In this document: positions 1-7,910 of the stretch, piece after piece
How the letters are laid out: every line of letters starts with the position of its first letter
Position numbering within the stretch: the first letter of the stretch is position 1
Origin: an uncultured Oscillospiraceae bacterium
Lineage (GTDB): Bacteria > Bacillota > Clostridia > Oscillospirales > Oscillospiraceae
Direction: 5' to 3'
Length of the DNA: 58,991 bases
Assembly (NCBI GenBank): GCA_904395865.1
Contig: CAJFNY010000063.1
Location: forward strand, 1-58,991
Notes under the pieces: model-generated
The model's input: the letters and a program-made list of their open reading frames with translations, nothing else
Databases searched by the model: none
Told to the model about the DNA's origin: nothing
Translations under genes and position numbers: made by a program

Positions 1-131
1 CACTTGGCGCGGAGGCGGAACCGTCAGGGTTCCCTTTCGCGTTCAATCAAACCCGAATTTGCAACTTTTTGAAGTTGCAAATTCGTGGGCAGCTGGTCAA
101 AAAATTCTCGTGAGAGACTTTTTGACCAGCG
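1..131. repeat. Modular hairpin repeat, copy 1 (cut by window edge)
   Basis: Three hairpins lie in a row: GGAACC/GGTTCC at 17-33, a perfect 13-bp stem at 55-67/72-84 (GAATTTGCAACTT), and a long stem at 92-103/119-130 ending in a T run. Positions 17-94 are identical to 41309-41386, and the inverted equivalent lies at 7667-7796. The element stops one base before the stop codon of the serpin gene and probably acts as its terminator. The left end lies outside the window. Confidence 0.85.
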
Positions 132-1877
132 TCAGGCGGCCTGGCCGTAGTAGCCGGCGAACAGCAGCTCGCCGGTGGTGTTGTCGCGGATGGCCAGGTA
201 GAAGGGGCGGTCGGCGGTGAAGGTGCGGACCATGGGATCCCGGCCCTCCGGCGGGGCGTCGGTGTCCTCCATGGCGATGGCCGTGACGGCGGCGGCCTCG
301 GCGCCGTTCTCGTCCACGGACAGGTACGTTTTCTGGAGCACCGTGTCGACGAACAGCGGGGCGTCGGCCATGGCGGAGAAGTCGGCGGCGTCGGGGTCGA
401 AGGCGTCGGAGACGCCCAGAGCCTGCAGGGCGTCATTGAGCGTGCCGCCGTACTCCAGGGTGAACTTGGGGATGGTCAGACGGACGGGGCCGTCGGTGAA
501 CGCCGCCTGATCCAGCAGGGCGTCCAGCGGTGCGCCGCCGGGCCAGGCGGCGCCGGGCAGCACCAGATACATGCTGAAGTCGGCGTCGGGGAAGCGGACG
601 AAGTTCTCGCCGTCCGGGTCGGAGGCGGTGCGGGCGAAGTCCAGCCGGACGATCTGGGCGGTGCCGTCGGCGAAGTAGCCCACGTCCAGGACACCGTGGA
701 GGAAGTCCGCCTCGGCCGTGGTGCCGTCCTCGTTGGCAAAGACGCCGGCGGCCGTCCGGTGCTCGGAGAAGGTCTCCTGCCACGCGGCCCGGAAGTACAC
801 GGCGTTGGCCAGGACGGCGGCGAACTGGCGGTTATCCTCGGTGAGAATGGCGGGGATGCGGCCCTGGGTCGCCTGATCGGCCCAGGCGTTGACCGTCTCC
901 ACGGAGTTGGCGTCGGTGACGGTGCCGACCTCGGCGCCGAAGTGCTCCCGCAGCAGGGACTTGTACGCCGGGCGCAGGGTGACGCCGGGCAGCTGCGTCT
1001 CGTTGAGCCAGACGGCGTTGGCGGTGTCCAGCGTTACGGCCCGGGCGATGGATTCGTACCGCGCCAGCAGGGCCTCCGTCTCGGCGTTGAAATCGTCCAG
1101 ATCGTCGATCTGCAGCGCGTCCAGCAGCTGCTGCCGCGTCTCGCCGGCGGCGCCGTTGGCAGCCATGGCCAGAGCCAGGCGGGCGGAGTACGGGGAGAGC
1201 AGCCAGTTGCCCGTCTCCGGCGCGGCAGCCCCGGCCAGACGGTCGGCGAAGCCCGGTTCCCCGGGCGCGGCGACCGTGGCTGCGGACACGTTGGCCGCGG
1301 CATTGATCCACGCTGCGGCGTCGCTGCCGGTCAGGCGCTCCGCCGGGCGGAAGTCGCCGCTGGGGACGACGCCGTACATCCAGCAGTGCAGGATCGCGTC
1401 CCGGGCCCAGCCGGCGGCGTCGGACACGTCCGGCTGGCCGGTGCCGCAGCCGCCGGGCAGGGCGGTGTACCGGCAGTCCAGGTACCGGCTGAGGACGGCG
1501 GCGGCCTCCTGGCGGGTGATGGGATCGTCGGGGCGGAAGGTGTCGGCGGCGCTGCCGTTGACGAGCCACGCGTCCCAGGCCCAGCTGAGGGCCGGGGACG
1601 GCCCGGCGTCGGCAAAGGGGTGGCTGTCCCCGACGGCGGACAGGTCGACGCCGTCGGCGTCGGCCAGGGCCTGAAGGAAGGCCAGCCGGGTGACGGTTTC
1701 GCCGGTCAGGTCCGGCGCGGGCGACGGGCTGTCGCTGGCGATCATCTGCCCGGCGGTGGCGGGGTCTGGCGGGACGGTGTTCCGTTCACACGTTGTGTCC
1801 GCGTCGGTGGCACAGCCGGCCAGCAGGCCGGCCGCCAGGGCCGCGGCCAGAAGCAGGGTGGTGATGCGGGTTTTCAT
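132..1877 (-). CDS. Lipoprotein serpin with S-layer-homology repeats
   Basis: This is a 581-aa secreted lipoprotein. Residues 1-22 are a signal peptide with lipobox LLAGC. Residues about 60-190 carry about three SLH-like repeats (FRPDDPITRQEAAAVL, then DFRPAERLTGSDAA). From about residue 210 onwards there is a complete serpin fold, with the shutter motif LANAVYFRAAW and a C-terminal RPFYLAIRDNTTGELLFAGY strand. The reactive-loop hinge GAEAAAVTA has the small residues needed for loop insertion, so an inhibitory protease trap is likely. Counted from hinge Gly to the RPF motif, the loop is about nine residues longer than in human alpha-1-antitrypsin. The start has a GAGGAGG site. A plausible role is inhibiting host or microbial serine proteases at the cell surface; the target is unknown. 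Confidence 0.92.
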   Translation of the reverse strand: MKTRITTLLLAAALAAGLLAGCATDADTTCERNTVPPDPATAGQMIASDSPSPAPDLTGETVTRLAFLQALADADGVDLSAVGDSHPFADAGPSPALSWAWDAWLVNGSAADTFRPDDPITRQEAAAVLSRYLDCRYTALPGGCGTGQPDVSDAAGWARDAILHCWMYGVVPSGDFRPAERLTGSDAAAWINAAANVSAATVAAPGEPGFADRLAGAAAPETGNWLLSPYSARLALAMAANGAAGETRQQLLDALQIDDLDDFNAETEALLARYESIARAVTLDTANAVWLNETQLPGVTLRPAYKSLLREHFGAEVGTVTDANSVETVNAWADQATQGRIPAILTEDNRQFAAVLANAVYFRAAWQETFSEHRTAAGVFANEDGTTAEADFLHGVLDVGYFADGTAQIVRLDFARTASDPDGENFVRFPDADFSMYLVLPGAAWPGGAPLDALLDQAAFTDGPVRLTIPKFTLEYGGTLNDALQALGVSDAFDPDAADFSAMADAPLFVDTVLQKTYLSVDENGAEAAAVTAIAMEDTDAPPEGRDPMVRTFTADRPFYLAIRDNTTGELLFAGYYGQAA

Positions 1878-1908
1878 GGGTCATCCTCCTCTCTTGGATG
1901 GTGCTTCT

Positions 1909-1937
1909 ACTATATCAGAACGGAAACCGGCGCGAAA
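1909..1937 (-). promoter_or_regulatory. Putative sigma-A promoter of the serpin gene
   Basis: On the minus strand TTTCGC and TATAGT are separated by 17 bp, and the -10 is preceded by TG (extended -10). It lies 32 bp upstream of the serpin start. The rest of the 1878-2121 gap holds A/T-tract inverted repeats of CCGG and the divergent trmL promoter. Confidence 0.5.
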
Positions 1938-2041
1938 GGTTTCGCGGCCGGCAAAAAAATTTTTCCGGCCACGTCCGGTGACGGAATTGCGGAGTTTTTC
2001 CGGCGAATCCCCGGAAAAATCAAAAAAAGCCCATTTCGTTG

Positions 2042-2070
2042 TTGAATTTTCCGGCGCTTTATCATAGAAT
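2042..2070 (+). promoter_or_regulatory. Putative sigma-A promoter of trmL-pgk-tpiA
   Basis: TTGAAT and TAGAAT are separated by 17 bp. The predicted start of transcription near 2077 means that translation must begin at the ATG at 2122. Confidence 0.65.
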
Positions 2071-2121
2071 AGGAACGTGCAGGCGCAACCCGACACCCCG
2101 CCTGCGCAGAGAGGCTTGCAA

Positions 2122-2607
2122 ATGCTGCATATCGTGCTGGTGGAGCCGGAGATCCCGCAGAACTGCGGCAACATCGCCAGAACCTGCGCCGCCACCGGCA
2201 GCGTGCTCCATCTGATCCGGCCGCTGGGCTTCGACATCTCGGACAAGGCGGTCAAGCGGGCGGGGCTGGACTACTGGCATCTGGTGGACGTGCGGGTCTA
2301 CGAAAATCTTGCGGATTTCTTCGCCCGCAACGACGTGCGGGAGCCGTGGCTGCTGACGACCAAGGCACCCAGGAGCTACGCCGAGGCGCGCTTTTCCGAC
2401 GGCTGCTACCTGCTGTTCGGCAAGGAGACCCGCGGCCTGGACGAGGCGCTTCTGCGGCAGTACCGCGACCGGTGCCTGCGGATCCCCATTCGCAGCGAGG
2501 CGCGCAGCCTGAACCTGGCGAACTCTGTGGCCATCGTCGCATTCGAGGCCCTGCGGCAGCAGGGGTTCCCCCACCTGAGCGGGCAGGGACGCATGGCCGG
2601 CTGGTAA
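2122..2607 (+). CDS. trmL: tRNA (cytidine(34)-2'-O)-methyltransferase TrmL
   Basis: This is a 161-aa SPOUT-class methyltransferase that 2'-O-methylates the wobble base of tRNA-Leu isoacceptors using S-adenosylmethionine. Family signatures are visible: an N-terminal LVEPEIPQNCGNIARTCAATG, a central LLFGKETRGLDEALL, and a C-terminal RSLNLANSVAIVAFEAL, which form the trefoil-knot cofactor site. The ATG at 2122 was chosen over one 45 bp upstream because GAGAGG precedes it and the family normally begins at this residue. The length is typical. pgk follows 37 bp later, probably in the same transcript. Confidence 0.94.
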   Translation: MLHIVLVEPEIPQNCGNIARTCAATGSVLHLIRPLGFDISDKAVKRAGLDYWHLVDVRVYENLADFFARNDVREPWLLTTKAPRSYAEARFSDGCYLLFGKETRGLDEALLRQYRDRCLRIPIRSEARSLNLANSVAIVAFEALRQQGFPHLSGQGRMAGW

Positions 2608-2644
2608 ACGGTGAGAGCATCTACGATTTATGGAGGTCAAGATT

Positions 2645-3844
2645 ATGAATTACAACAAGAAGTCGGTGGAGGACATTGACGTCAGGGGCAAAAAGGTCCT
2701 GCTTCGCTGCGATTTCAACGTGCCGCTGAAGGCCGGCCAGATCACCAGCGACAAGCGCATCGTGGCGGCGCTGCCGACGATCCGCTACCTGCTGGAGCAC
2801 GGCGCAGCCGTCATTGCCTGCTCGCACATGGGCAAGCCCAAGGGCGAGTGGAAGCCGGAGCTGAGCCTGGCCGTGGTGGCCAAGCGCCTGAGCGAGCTGC
2901 TGGGCCAGGAGGTCATCATGGCCCGGGACGTGGTCGGTGAGGACGCCAAGGCCAAGGCCGCTGCGCTGCAGCCCGGCCAGATCCTGCTGCTGGAGAACAC
3001 CCGCTTCATGAAGGGTGAGACGAAGAACGACCCGGAGCTGTCCAAGGAGCTGGCATCCCTGGCGGACCTCTACGTCAACGACGCCTTCGGCAGCGCGCAC
3101 CGTGCCCATTCCTCCACGGCCGGTGTGGCCGACTACCTGCCCGCCGTCTGCGGCTTCCTGATCCAGAAGGAGATCAGCATCATGGGCAAGGCCCTGACCG
3201 ACCCGGCCCGCCCGTTCGTGGCCATCCTCGGCGGCGCCAAGGTCTCGGACAAGCTCAACGTCATCAACAATCTGCTGGAGAAGGTGGATACGCTGATCAT
3301 CGGCGGCGGCATGGCGTACACGTTCCTGGCGGCCCAGGGCTGCGGCATCGGCAAGTCCCTGTTCGACGCCGAGAAGGTGGACTACTGCCGCGAGATGCTG
3401 CAGAAGGCCAAGGACAAGGGCGTGCAGCTGCTGCTGCCGGAGGACGCCGTGGTGGCTGCCGGCTTCCCCGACCCCATCGACGGGCCCATCGAGACGAAGA
3501 CGGTTCCCGTGACGGCCATCCCCGGCGACATGCTGGGCCTCGACATCGGCGAGGCGTCCCGCAAGACCTTTGGCGATGCCGTCCGCAAGGCAAAGACCGT
3601 CGTCTGGAACGGCCCCATGGGCGTCTTTGAGAACCCGACGCTGGCGGCCGGCACCATCGCCGTGGCCCAGGCTCTGGCCGAGGCGGATGCCATCACCATC
3701 GTCGGCGGCGGCGACAGCGCGGCAGCCTGCGAGCAGCTGGGCTTTGCCGACAAGATCACGCACATCTCCACCGGCGGCGGCGCCTCCCTGGAGTTCCTGG
3801 AGGGACTGGAACTGCCCGGCATCGCCTGCCTGGAGGACAAATAA
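2645..3844 (+). CDS. pgk: Phosphoglycerate kinase
   Basis: This 399-aa glycolytic enzyme transfers phosphate between 1,3-bisphosphoglycerate and ADP. The N-domain substrate motif [11 protein letters not shown], the HMGKPKG region, the central [11 protein letters not shown], the C-domain nucleotide motifs WNGPMGVFE and [13 protein letters not shown], and the terminal [14 protein letters not shown] are all present. The start at 2645 is preferred over an in-frame ATG at 2630, because the upstream ATG sits inside the TGGAGG ribosome binding site. tpiA follows after 56 bp, the usual Firmicutes gene order, although gapA, pgm and eno are absent from the window. Confidence 0.97.
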   Translation: MNYNKKSVEDIDVRGKKVLLRCDFNVPLKAGQITSDKRIVAALPTIRYLLEHGAAVIACSHMGKPKGEWKPELSLAVVAKRLSELLGQEVIMARDVVGEDAKAKAAALQPGQILLLENTRFMKGETKNDPELSKELASLADLYVNDAFGSAHRAHSSTAGVADYLPAVCGFLIQKEISIMGKALTDPARPFVAILGGAKVSDKLNVINNLLEKVDTLIIGGGMAYTFLAAQGCGIGKSLFDAEKVDYCREMLQKAKDKGVQLLLPEDAVVAAGFPDPIDGPIETKTVPVTAIPGDMLGLDIGEASRKTFGDAVRKAKTVVWNGPMGVFENPTLAAGTIAVAQALAEADAITIVGGGDSAAACEQLGFADKITHISTGGGASLEFLEGLELPGIACLEDK

Positions 3845-3900
3845 GCGGCCGCGCCTTCTGCGGGTACCGACAAAACCATCGTTGAGGAGATACGATCAAC

Positions 3901-4677
3901 ATGAACAGAAAATATCGCAAGACCATCATCGCCGGCAACTGGAAGATGAACAAGACCCCCAGCGAGACGAAGGAATTCATGACCGAGTTCAAGAGCATCA
4001 TGCCCAAGGGCCGCTGGTGCGATGTGGCGCTGTGCGTGCCCGCGGTCTGCATTCCGGCGGCCGTCCGGGCCATGCGGGAGACCCGCGTGGGCATCGGCGC
4101 GGAGAACTGCAACGCCAATCCCTCCGGCGCCTACACCGGTGAGATCGCTGCCAACATGCTGGTGGACGCCGGCTGCAAATACGTGATCGTGGGCCACTCG
4201 GAGCGCCGCGCCATGGGCGAGACCGACGCCGACGTCAACGCCAAGGTGCGGGCCGCCCTGCAGGCGGAGCTGATGCCCATCGTCTGCGTGGGCGAGAGCC
4301 TGGAGCAGCGGGAGCTGGGCATCACCGAGGACTGGATCTCCATGCAGATCAAGTGCGCGCTCAACGGTGTGCCGGAGGAGAAGATCCGTAAGATCGTCGT
4401 GGCCTACGAGCCCATCTGGGCCATCGGCACCGGCAAGACCGCCACGCCGGAGCAGGCCGAGGAGGTCTGTGAGCACATCCGGACGGTCATCCGCAAGCTG
4501 TTCGGCGCCAAGATCGCCCGGGCGATCTCGATCCTCTACGGCGGCAGCATGAACGAGAAGAATGCCTTCGAGCTGCTGGCTCAGCCGGACATCGACGGCG
4601 GCCTGATCGGCGGCGCGTCCCTGGTGCCTGAAAAATTTGTGAAAATTATTGAGGCTGCCAACCAGCCGGCCAACTGA
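3901..4677 (+). CDS. tpiA: Triosephosphate isomerase
   Basis: This is a 258-aa TIM barrel that interconverts dihydroxyacetone phosphate and glyceraldehyde 3-phosphate. All catalytic elements are visible: the Lys in AGNWKMNKT, the His in VGHSERR, the general base Glu in [11 protein letters not shown], the flexible loop after it, and the phosphate loop YGGSMNEKN. The ribosome binding site is GAGGAG. The next element downstream is a strong terminator at 4689-4735, so trmL-pgk-tpiA appears to be a closed transcription unit. Confidence 0.97.
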   Translation: MNRKYRKTIIAGNWKMNKTPSETKEFMTEFKSIMPKGRWCDVALCVPAVCIPAAVRAMRETRVGIGAENCNANPSGAYTGEIAANMLVDAGCKYVIVGHSERRAMGETDADVNAKVRAALQAELMPIVCVGESLEQRELGITEDWISMQIKCALNGVPEEKIRKIVVAYEPIWAIGTGKTATPEQAEEVCEHIRTVIRKLFGAKIARAISILYGGSMNEKNAFELLAQPDIDGGLIGGASLVPEKFVKIIEAANQPAN

Positions 4678-4688
4678 ATTTAGGCAAT

Positions 4689-4736
4689 ATCCACAAAACC
4701 GGCGCAGTTTTTTCTGCGTCGGTTTTGTGGATTTAA
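4689..4736 (+). terminator. Rho-independent terminator after tpiA
   Basis: A 19-bp inverted repeat (4689-4707 with 4714-4732, one mismatch) has a T-rich loop and is followed by a short T-rich run. It lies 11 bp after the tpiA stop. Confidence 0.85.
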
Positions 4737-4796
4737 CACTTTTTTCACGCCTTCGCCCTCCGGATATGGTACAATGAGGGCGAAAGGGGATACGTC

Positions 4797-5213
4797 ATGA
4801 ACATCCTGTTTTTTCTGACACCCAAAGCAAACTGTTCCTTCCTGGAGGAAGACGACACCATGCGTCAGGCCCTGGAGCGCATGGAGCAGGCCGGCTTCGC
4901 GGCGCTGCCGATTCTCCGAAAAGACGGCACCTACTGCGGCACCCTGACCGAGGGGGATCTGCTGTGGGCCCTGAAAAAGCTGTGCGTCATGGATCTGAAG
5001 CAGACCGAAGGGCATACGATCATGGAAATCTCCCACAGAAGGGACAACCGCCCGGTCTCGGTGGACACCGACATCGAAGATCTCATCACCAAGGCCACCG
5101 ACCAGAATTTCGTGCCGGTCATCGACGACCGGGAAAAATTTATTGGCATCGTCACCCGAAAGGCCATCATGCAGTACTGCCTGAAGAACTTTTTCGTACA
5201 TGCGCCCGTCTGA
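4797..5213 (+). CDS. CBS-domain pair protein
   Basis: This 138-aa protein consists of two CBS repeats and nothing else. Repeat one covers about residues 12-65 (MRQALERMEQAGFAALPILRK, then GTLTEGDLLWAL). Repeat two covers about residues 80-130 (VSVDTDIEDLITKATDQ, then FIGIVTRKAIMQY). Such stand-alone pairs bind adenine nucleotides and are thought to sense energy state, but no effector domain is attached, so the partner is unknown. It has an AAGGGG ribosome binding site. A possible -10 (TACAAT at 4770) lies just upstream, so it is probably transcribed alone. Confidence 0.88.
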   Translation: MNILFFLTPKANCSFLEEDDTMRQALERMEQAGFAALPILRKDGTYCGTLTEGDLLWALKKLCVMDLKQTEGHTIMEISHRRDNRPVSVDTDIEDLITKATDQNFVPVIDDREKFIGIVTRKAIMQYCLKNFFVHAPV

Positions 5214-5224
5214 CGCCGATACAG

Positions 5225-5258
5225 CCGCCGCCCGCCCGGATTCCCGGGCGGGCGGCGG
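5225..5258. terminator. Bidirectional hairpin between CBS gene and rhaB
   Basis: A perfect 15-bp GC stem (5225-5239 with 5244-5258) sits between two converging genes and has a weak T run on the right. It probably ends both transcripts. Confidence 0.7.
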
Positions 5259-5281
5259 TTTGCTGTGTCTTGTGTGGGGAA

Positions 5282-6760
5282 TCAGACCTTCTGCGCGCTC
5301 TCCAGCAGGCGGCCGTAGGCGTCCTCCCAGGCCTGGGTGTGGTGCGGCTCGTAGACGTCCACGGACTCGGAGCGGCGCACCACCTGGCGCACCTCCTCGA
5401 GATTCTTCAGCTCGCCCAGGGCCACGGCCTGCAGCAGCAGGTTGCCGATGGCGGCGCCCTCGATGGGGCCGGTGACGACGGGGCGGTCGATGGCGTCGGC
5501 CGCCATCTGGTTGAGCAGCTTGTTCTGGATGCCGCCGCCGACGATGTTCAGCGTGTCCAGCCGGGCGCCCTTGATCTCCTCCAGGCGCTCCAGCGCCCAG
5601 CGGTACTTCAGCGCCAGGGACTCATAGATGCAGCGGGCGATCTGGCCTGGCGTCTCCGGCACCGGCTGGCCGCTGCGGGCGCAGTAGTCGCGGATCTTCT
5701 CCTCCATGTGTCCGGCGTTGAAGAAGGGGCCGTAGTCCGGGTCGATGATGGAGCGCAGGGGCTGCTCCCGCTGGGCCATCTGGACGATCTCGTCCCAGCT
5801 GTACTTGCTGCCGGCCTTGGCCCAGTCGCGGCGGCACTCCTGGATCAGCCACAGGCCCATGATGTTCTTCAGCGGCCGGAAGCCGCCCTGGACCGTGCCC
5901 TCGTTGGTGAAGTTGGCATCGCGGACGGCGTCGGTGAGGATCGGCTTGTCCGTCTCCACGCCGAACAGCGACCAGGTGCCGCTGGAGCAGAAGGCGAAGT
6001 TGCCCTGCCCGGGAATGGCGGCCACGGCCGAGGCCGTGTCGTGGCAGCCGACGGCGGCGTGAGCCGCGCGGTTGATGCCGATCTCCTCGGCGATGTCCTG
6101 CCGCAGATGGCCGCGGATGGTGCCGGCCCGGTCGATCCGCGGGAAGATCTTCCGCGGCAGGCCCAGCTGGTCGATGGAGGCCCAGTCCCAGTCGCCGGCG
6201 GCCGGGTTGTAGAGCATGGAGGTGGTGGTGATGGTATACTCCGAGGCCTTCTCGCCGCTGAAGAAGTAGCCGATCAGGTCCGGCGTCATCAGCAGCGTCT
6301 CGGCCTGCTCCAGGGCCACGTCGCCCTCGGCCTGCCGGCGGCAGAGCTGATAGACGGTGTTGTAGTTCTGGGCGGCCACGCCGGTGCGGCGGAACTGCTC
6401 GGCGAAGGGAAGCACCTTCCAGACGCGCTCCATGTCCTCATCCACGGACATGCGGTAGGAGCGGGCGCTGCCCAGCAGGTGGCCGTTGCGGTCCAGCAGG
6501 CCGTAGTCCACGCCCCAGGTGTCGACACCGAAGGCGGCCAGATCCCCGAGACCGGCGCGCTTGAAGGCGTAGAGCGCCTGCTTCGACTGGTGGAACAGGT
6601 TCAGGCTGTCCCAGTAGAGAATGCCGTTGAGCGGAATGTAGTCGTTTTCAAACCGGTGCAGCTCCTGCATGGTGATGCGCTCACCGTCGAAGCGGCCCAG
6701 GATCCCGCGGCCGTTGCTGGCGCCGAGGTCGAAGGCCAGCAGATTCAGCGTATGCTTCAT
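5282..6760 (-). CDS. rhaB: Rhamnulokinase-family sugar kinase
   Basis: This 492-aa FGGY-family kinase phosphorylates a ketose, L-rhamnulose in the type enzyme. N-terminal AFDLGASNGRG forms phosphate loop 1. VDTWGVDYGLLD carries the catalytic Asp and is characteristic of RhaB. GCHDTASAVAA and SSGTWSL form the ATP loop, and NIVGGGIQNKLLNQ the adenosine site. The start at 6760 follows a GAGGAGGG site; an in-frame extension upstream is not conserved. A lone -10 (TATAAT, minus strand, 6813-6818) is present. No rhaA, rhaD, transporter or regulator is nearby, so the true substrate may differ. Confidence 0.88.
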   Translation of the reverse strand: MKHTLNLLAFDLGASNGRGILGRFDGERITMQELHRFENDYIPLNGILYWDSLNLFHQSKQALYAFKRAGLGDLAAFGVDTWGVDYGLLDRNGHLLGSARSYRMSVDEDMERVWKVLPFAEQFRRTGVAAQNYNTVYQLCRRQAEGDVALEQAETLLMTPDLIGYFFSGEKASEYTITTTSMLYNPAAGDWDWASIDQLGLPRKIFPRIDRAGTIRGHLRQDIAEEIGINRAAHAAVGCHDTASAVAAIPGQGNFAFCSSGTWSLFGVETDKPILTDAVRDANFTNEGTVQGGFRPLKNIMGLWLIQECRRDWAKAGSKYSWDEIVQMAQREQPLRSIIDPDYGPFFNAGHMEEKIRDYCARSGQPVPETPGQIARCIYESLALKYRWALERLEEIKGARLDTLNIVGGGIQNKLLNQMAADAIDRPVVTGPIEGAAIGNLLLQAVALGELKNLEEVRQVVRRSESVDVYEPHHTQAWEDAYGRLLESAQKV

Positions 6761-6876
6761 AAGGAAACCCTCCTCGTCAATTGGCCCGCCGACGGCGGCG
6801 CCCTGTACCTGCATTATAGCGGAAATCCGGCAAAATTGCACCCTCTTTTTTCTCCGGCCGGCCGACGGGGTTTGCC

Positions 6877-6906
6877 TTGACTATCTCCGGGCGGCCGTGG
6901 TATGAT
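6877..6906 (+). promoter_or_regulatory. Promoter of the mntP riboswitch transcript
   Basis: TTGACT and TATGAT are separated by 18 bp. The predicted transcription start is near 6913, exactly where the riboswitch begins. Confidence 0.75.
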
Positions 6907-6912
6907 GACCGG

Positions 6913-7031
6913 GAATTAAGGGAGTAGTCGGCGCGACGAGCGCAACAAGGTCAACAGACTGGGGCACGGCCCCTGGCTTTGTTTTCAATGACGAGACTTA
7001 TTTGCAGCAGCAGATAGGTCTCGCTTTTTTC
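6913..7031 (+). promoter_or_regulatory. yybP-ykoY manganese riboswitch with terminator platform
   Basis: The leader contains the conserved yybP-ykoY elements: AAGGGAGTAG at the 5' side (6917-6927), GTCAACAGACTGG, then CTTTG and ACGAGACTTA on the 3' side (to 7000). Established members bind Mn2+ across two docked loops. The 3' end of the aptamer overlaps a terminator hairpin (6992-7001 with 7014-7023) followed by six Ts (7025-7030). Mn2+ binding should therefore hold the aptamer together, prevent the terminator and switch on mntP. The assignment rests on motifs and on the mntP context. Confidence 0.88.
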
Positions 7032-7051
7032 TGCCGTGGGAGGGACGAGCC

Positions 7052-7615
7052 ATGGGAATGATGGAACTGATCTTGACGGCCCTGAGCCTGGCCATGGACG
7101 CCTTTGCAGTCTCGGTCTGCAAGGGCCTGTCGGCCGGACGGGTGACGGTGCGCCACGCGCTGACGGCCGGCCTGTGGTTCGGCGGCTTTCAGGCGCTGAT
7201 GCCGCTGCTGGGCTGGCTGCTGGGCGTGCGCTTCCAGTCGTTCATCGCCGGCGTGGACCACTGGATCGCCTTCGTCCTGCTGGGCATCATCGGCGTCAAT
7301 ATGGTCCGGGAGTCGTTCCGGAAGGACGATGAGCCGGTGGAGGCGTCCTTCGGCTTCCGGGCCATGCTGCCGCTGGCCGTGGCCACCAGCATCGACGCGC
7401 TGACCGTGGGCATCACGTTCGCGTTCCTCCGGGTGGACATTCTGCCGGCCGTGGCGCTGATCGGCGGGATCACCTTCGGCCTCTCGGCCCTGGGCGTCCG
7501 GGCAGGCGGCATCGTGGGGCTGCGGGGCAAGTCCCGGGCGGAGCTGCTGGGCGGCGCGGTACTGGTGCTGCTGGGGCTGAAGATCCTGCTGGAGCACCTG
7601 GGCGTGCTGGGCTGA
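7052..7615 (+). CDS. mntP: Manganese efflux pump MntP
   Basis: This 187-aa inner-membrane protein has about six transmembrane helices in two related halves. Each half carries the metal-site signature of the family: ALSLAMDAFAVSVCKG near the N-terminus and AVATSIDALTVGITFAF near residue 115. It exports Mn2+ and protects cells from manganese excess. The ATG at 7052 is preceded by AGGGACGAGCC, a usable binding site. Control by the upstream Mn2+ riboswitch agrees with the role. The length is typical for the family. Confidence 0.96.
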   Translation: MGMMELILTALSLAMDAFAVSVCKGLSAGRVTVRHALTAGLWFGGFQALMPLLGWLLGVRFQSFIAGVDHWIAFVLLGIIGVNMVRESFRKDDEPVEASFGFRAMLPLAVATSIDALTVGITFAFLRVDILPAVALIGGITFGLSALGVRAGGIVGLRGKSRAELLGGAVLVLLGLKILLEHLGVLG

Positions 7616-7634
7616 GGGCTTGCGATAAAAAACC

Positions 7635-7663
7635 GGCGCAGACTGCGGAGCGCAGTCTGCGCC
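7635..7663 (+). terminator. Hairpin after mntP
   Basis: A perfect 13-bp stem (7635-7647 with 7651-7663) and a 3-nt loop lie 20 bp after the mntP stop. It abuts the first hairpin of repeat copy 2, so the two may act together. Confidence 0.65.
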
Positions 7664-7666
7664 GTC

Positions 7667-7905
7667 GCTTGTCAAAAAAGTCTCTCACGAGATTTTTTGA
7701 CAAGCTGCTCACGAATTTGCAACTTCTTGAAGTTGCAAATTTTATTTTTGATGGAACACGCAGGGGAACCCTGACGGTTCCGCCTCCGCGCCAAGTGCCG
7801 CCCGCGCTGCGGGCGGCTGCGCTCCGGCACGCTCTGCGGAGCAGCCTTGCACACGATCCCTCCCTCTGAAGCCTTCGGCTGGTACGGCTTTTCGACAGCC
7901 TGCGT
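7667..7905 (-). repeat. Modular hairpin repeat, copy 2 (inverted, longest)
   Basis: Relative to copies 1 and 3 this one is reversed. Read on the plus strand, its hairpins are GCTTGTCAAAAAA/TTTTTTGACAAGC (7667-7704), the 13-bp GAATTTGCAACTT stem (7713-7740), and GGAACC/GGTTCC (7765-7781). Positions 7781-7796 match the first 16 nt of the window, and 7850-7905 match 41254-41300 in reverse complement. The copy therefore contains all modules. It fills the gap between the converging mntP and comB genes. Confidence 0.85.
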
Positions 7906-7910
7906 CGTCG

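Noticed and set aside
4964-6880. 638-codon open frame on the plus strand opposite the rhamnulokinase gene
   Set aside because: It is a Gly/Ala/Val/His-rich antisense shadow caused by high GC; there is no family motif, and the minus-strand kinase is unmistakable.
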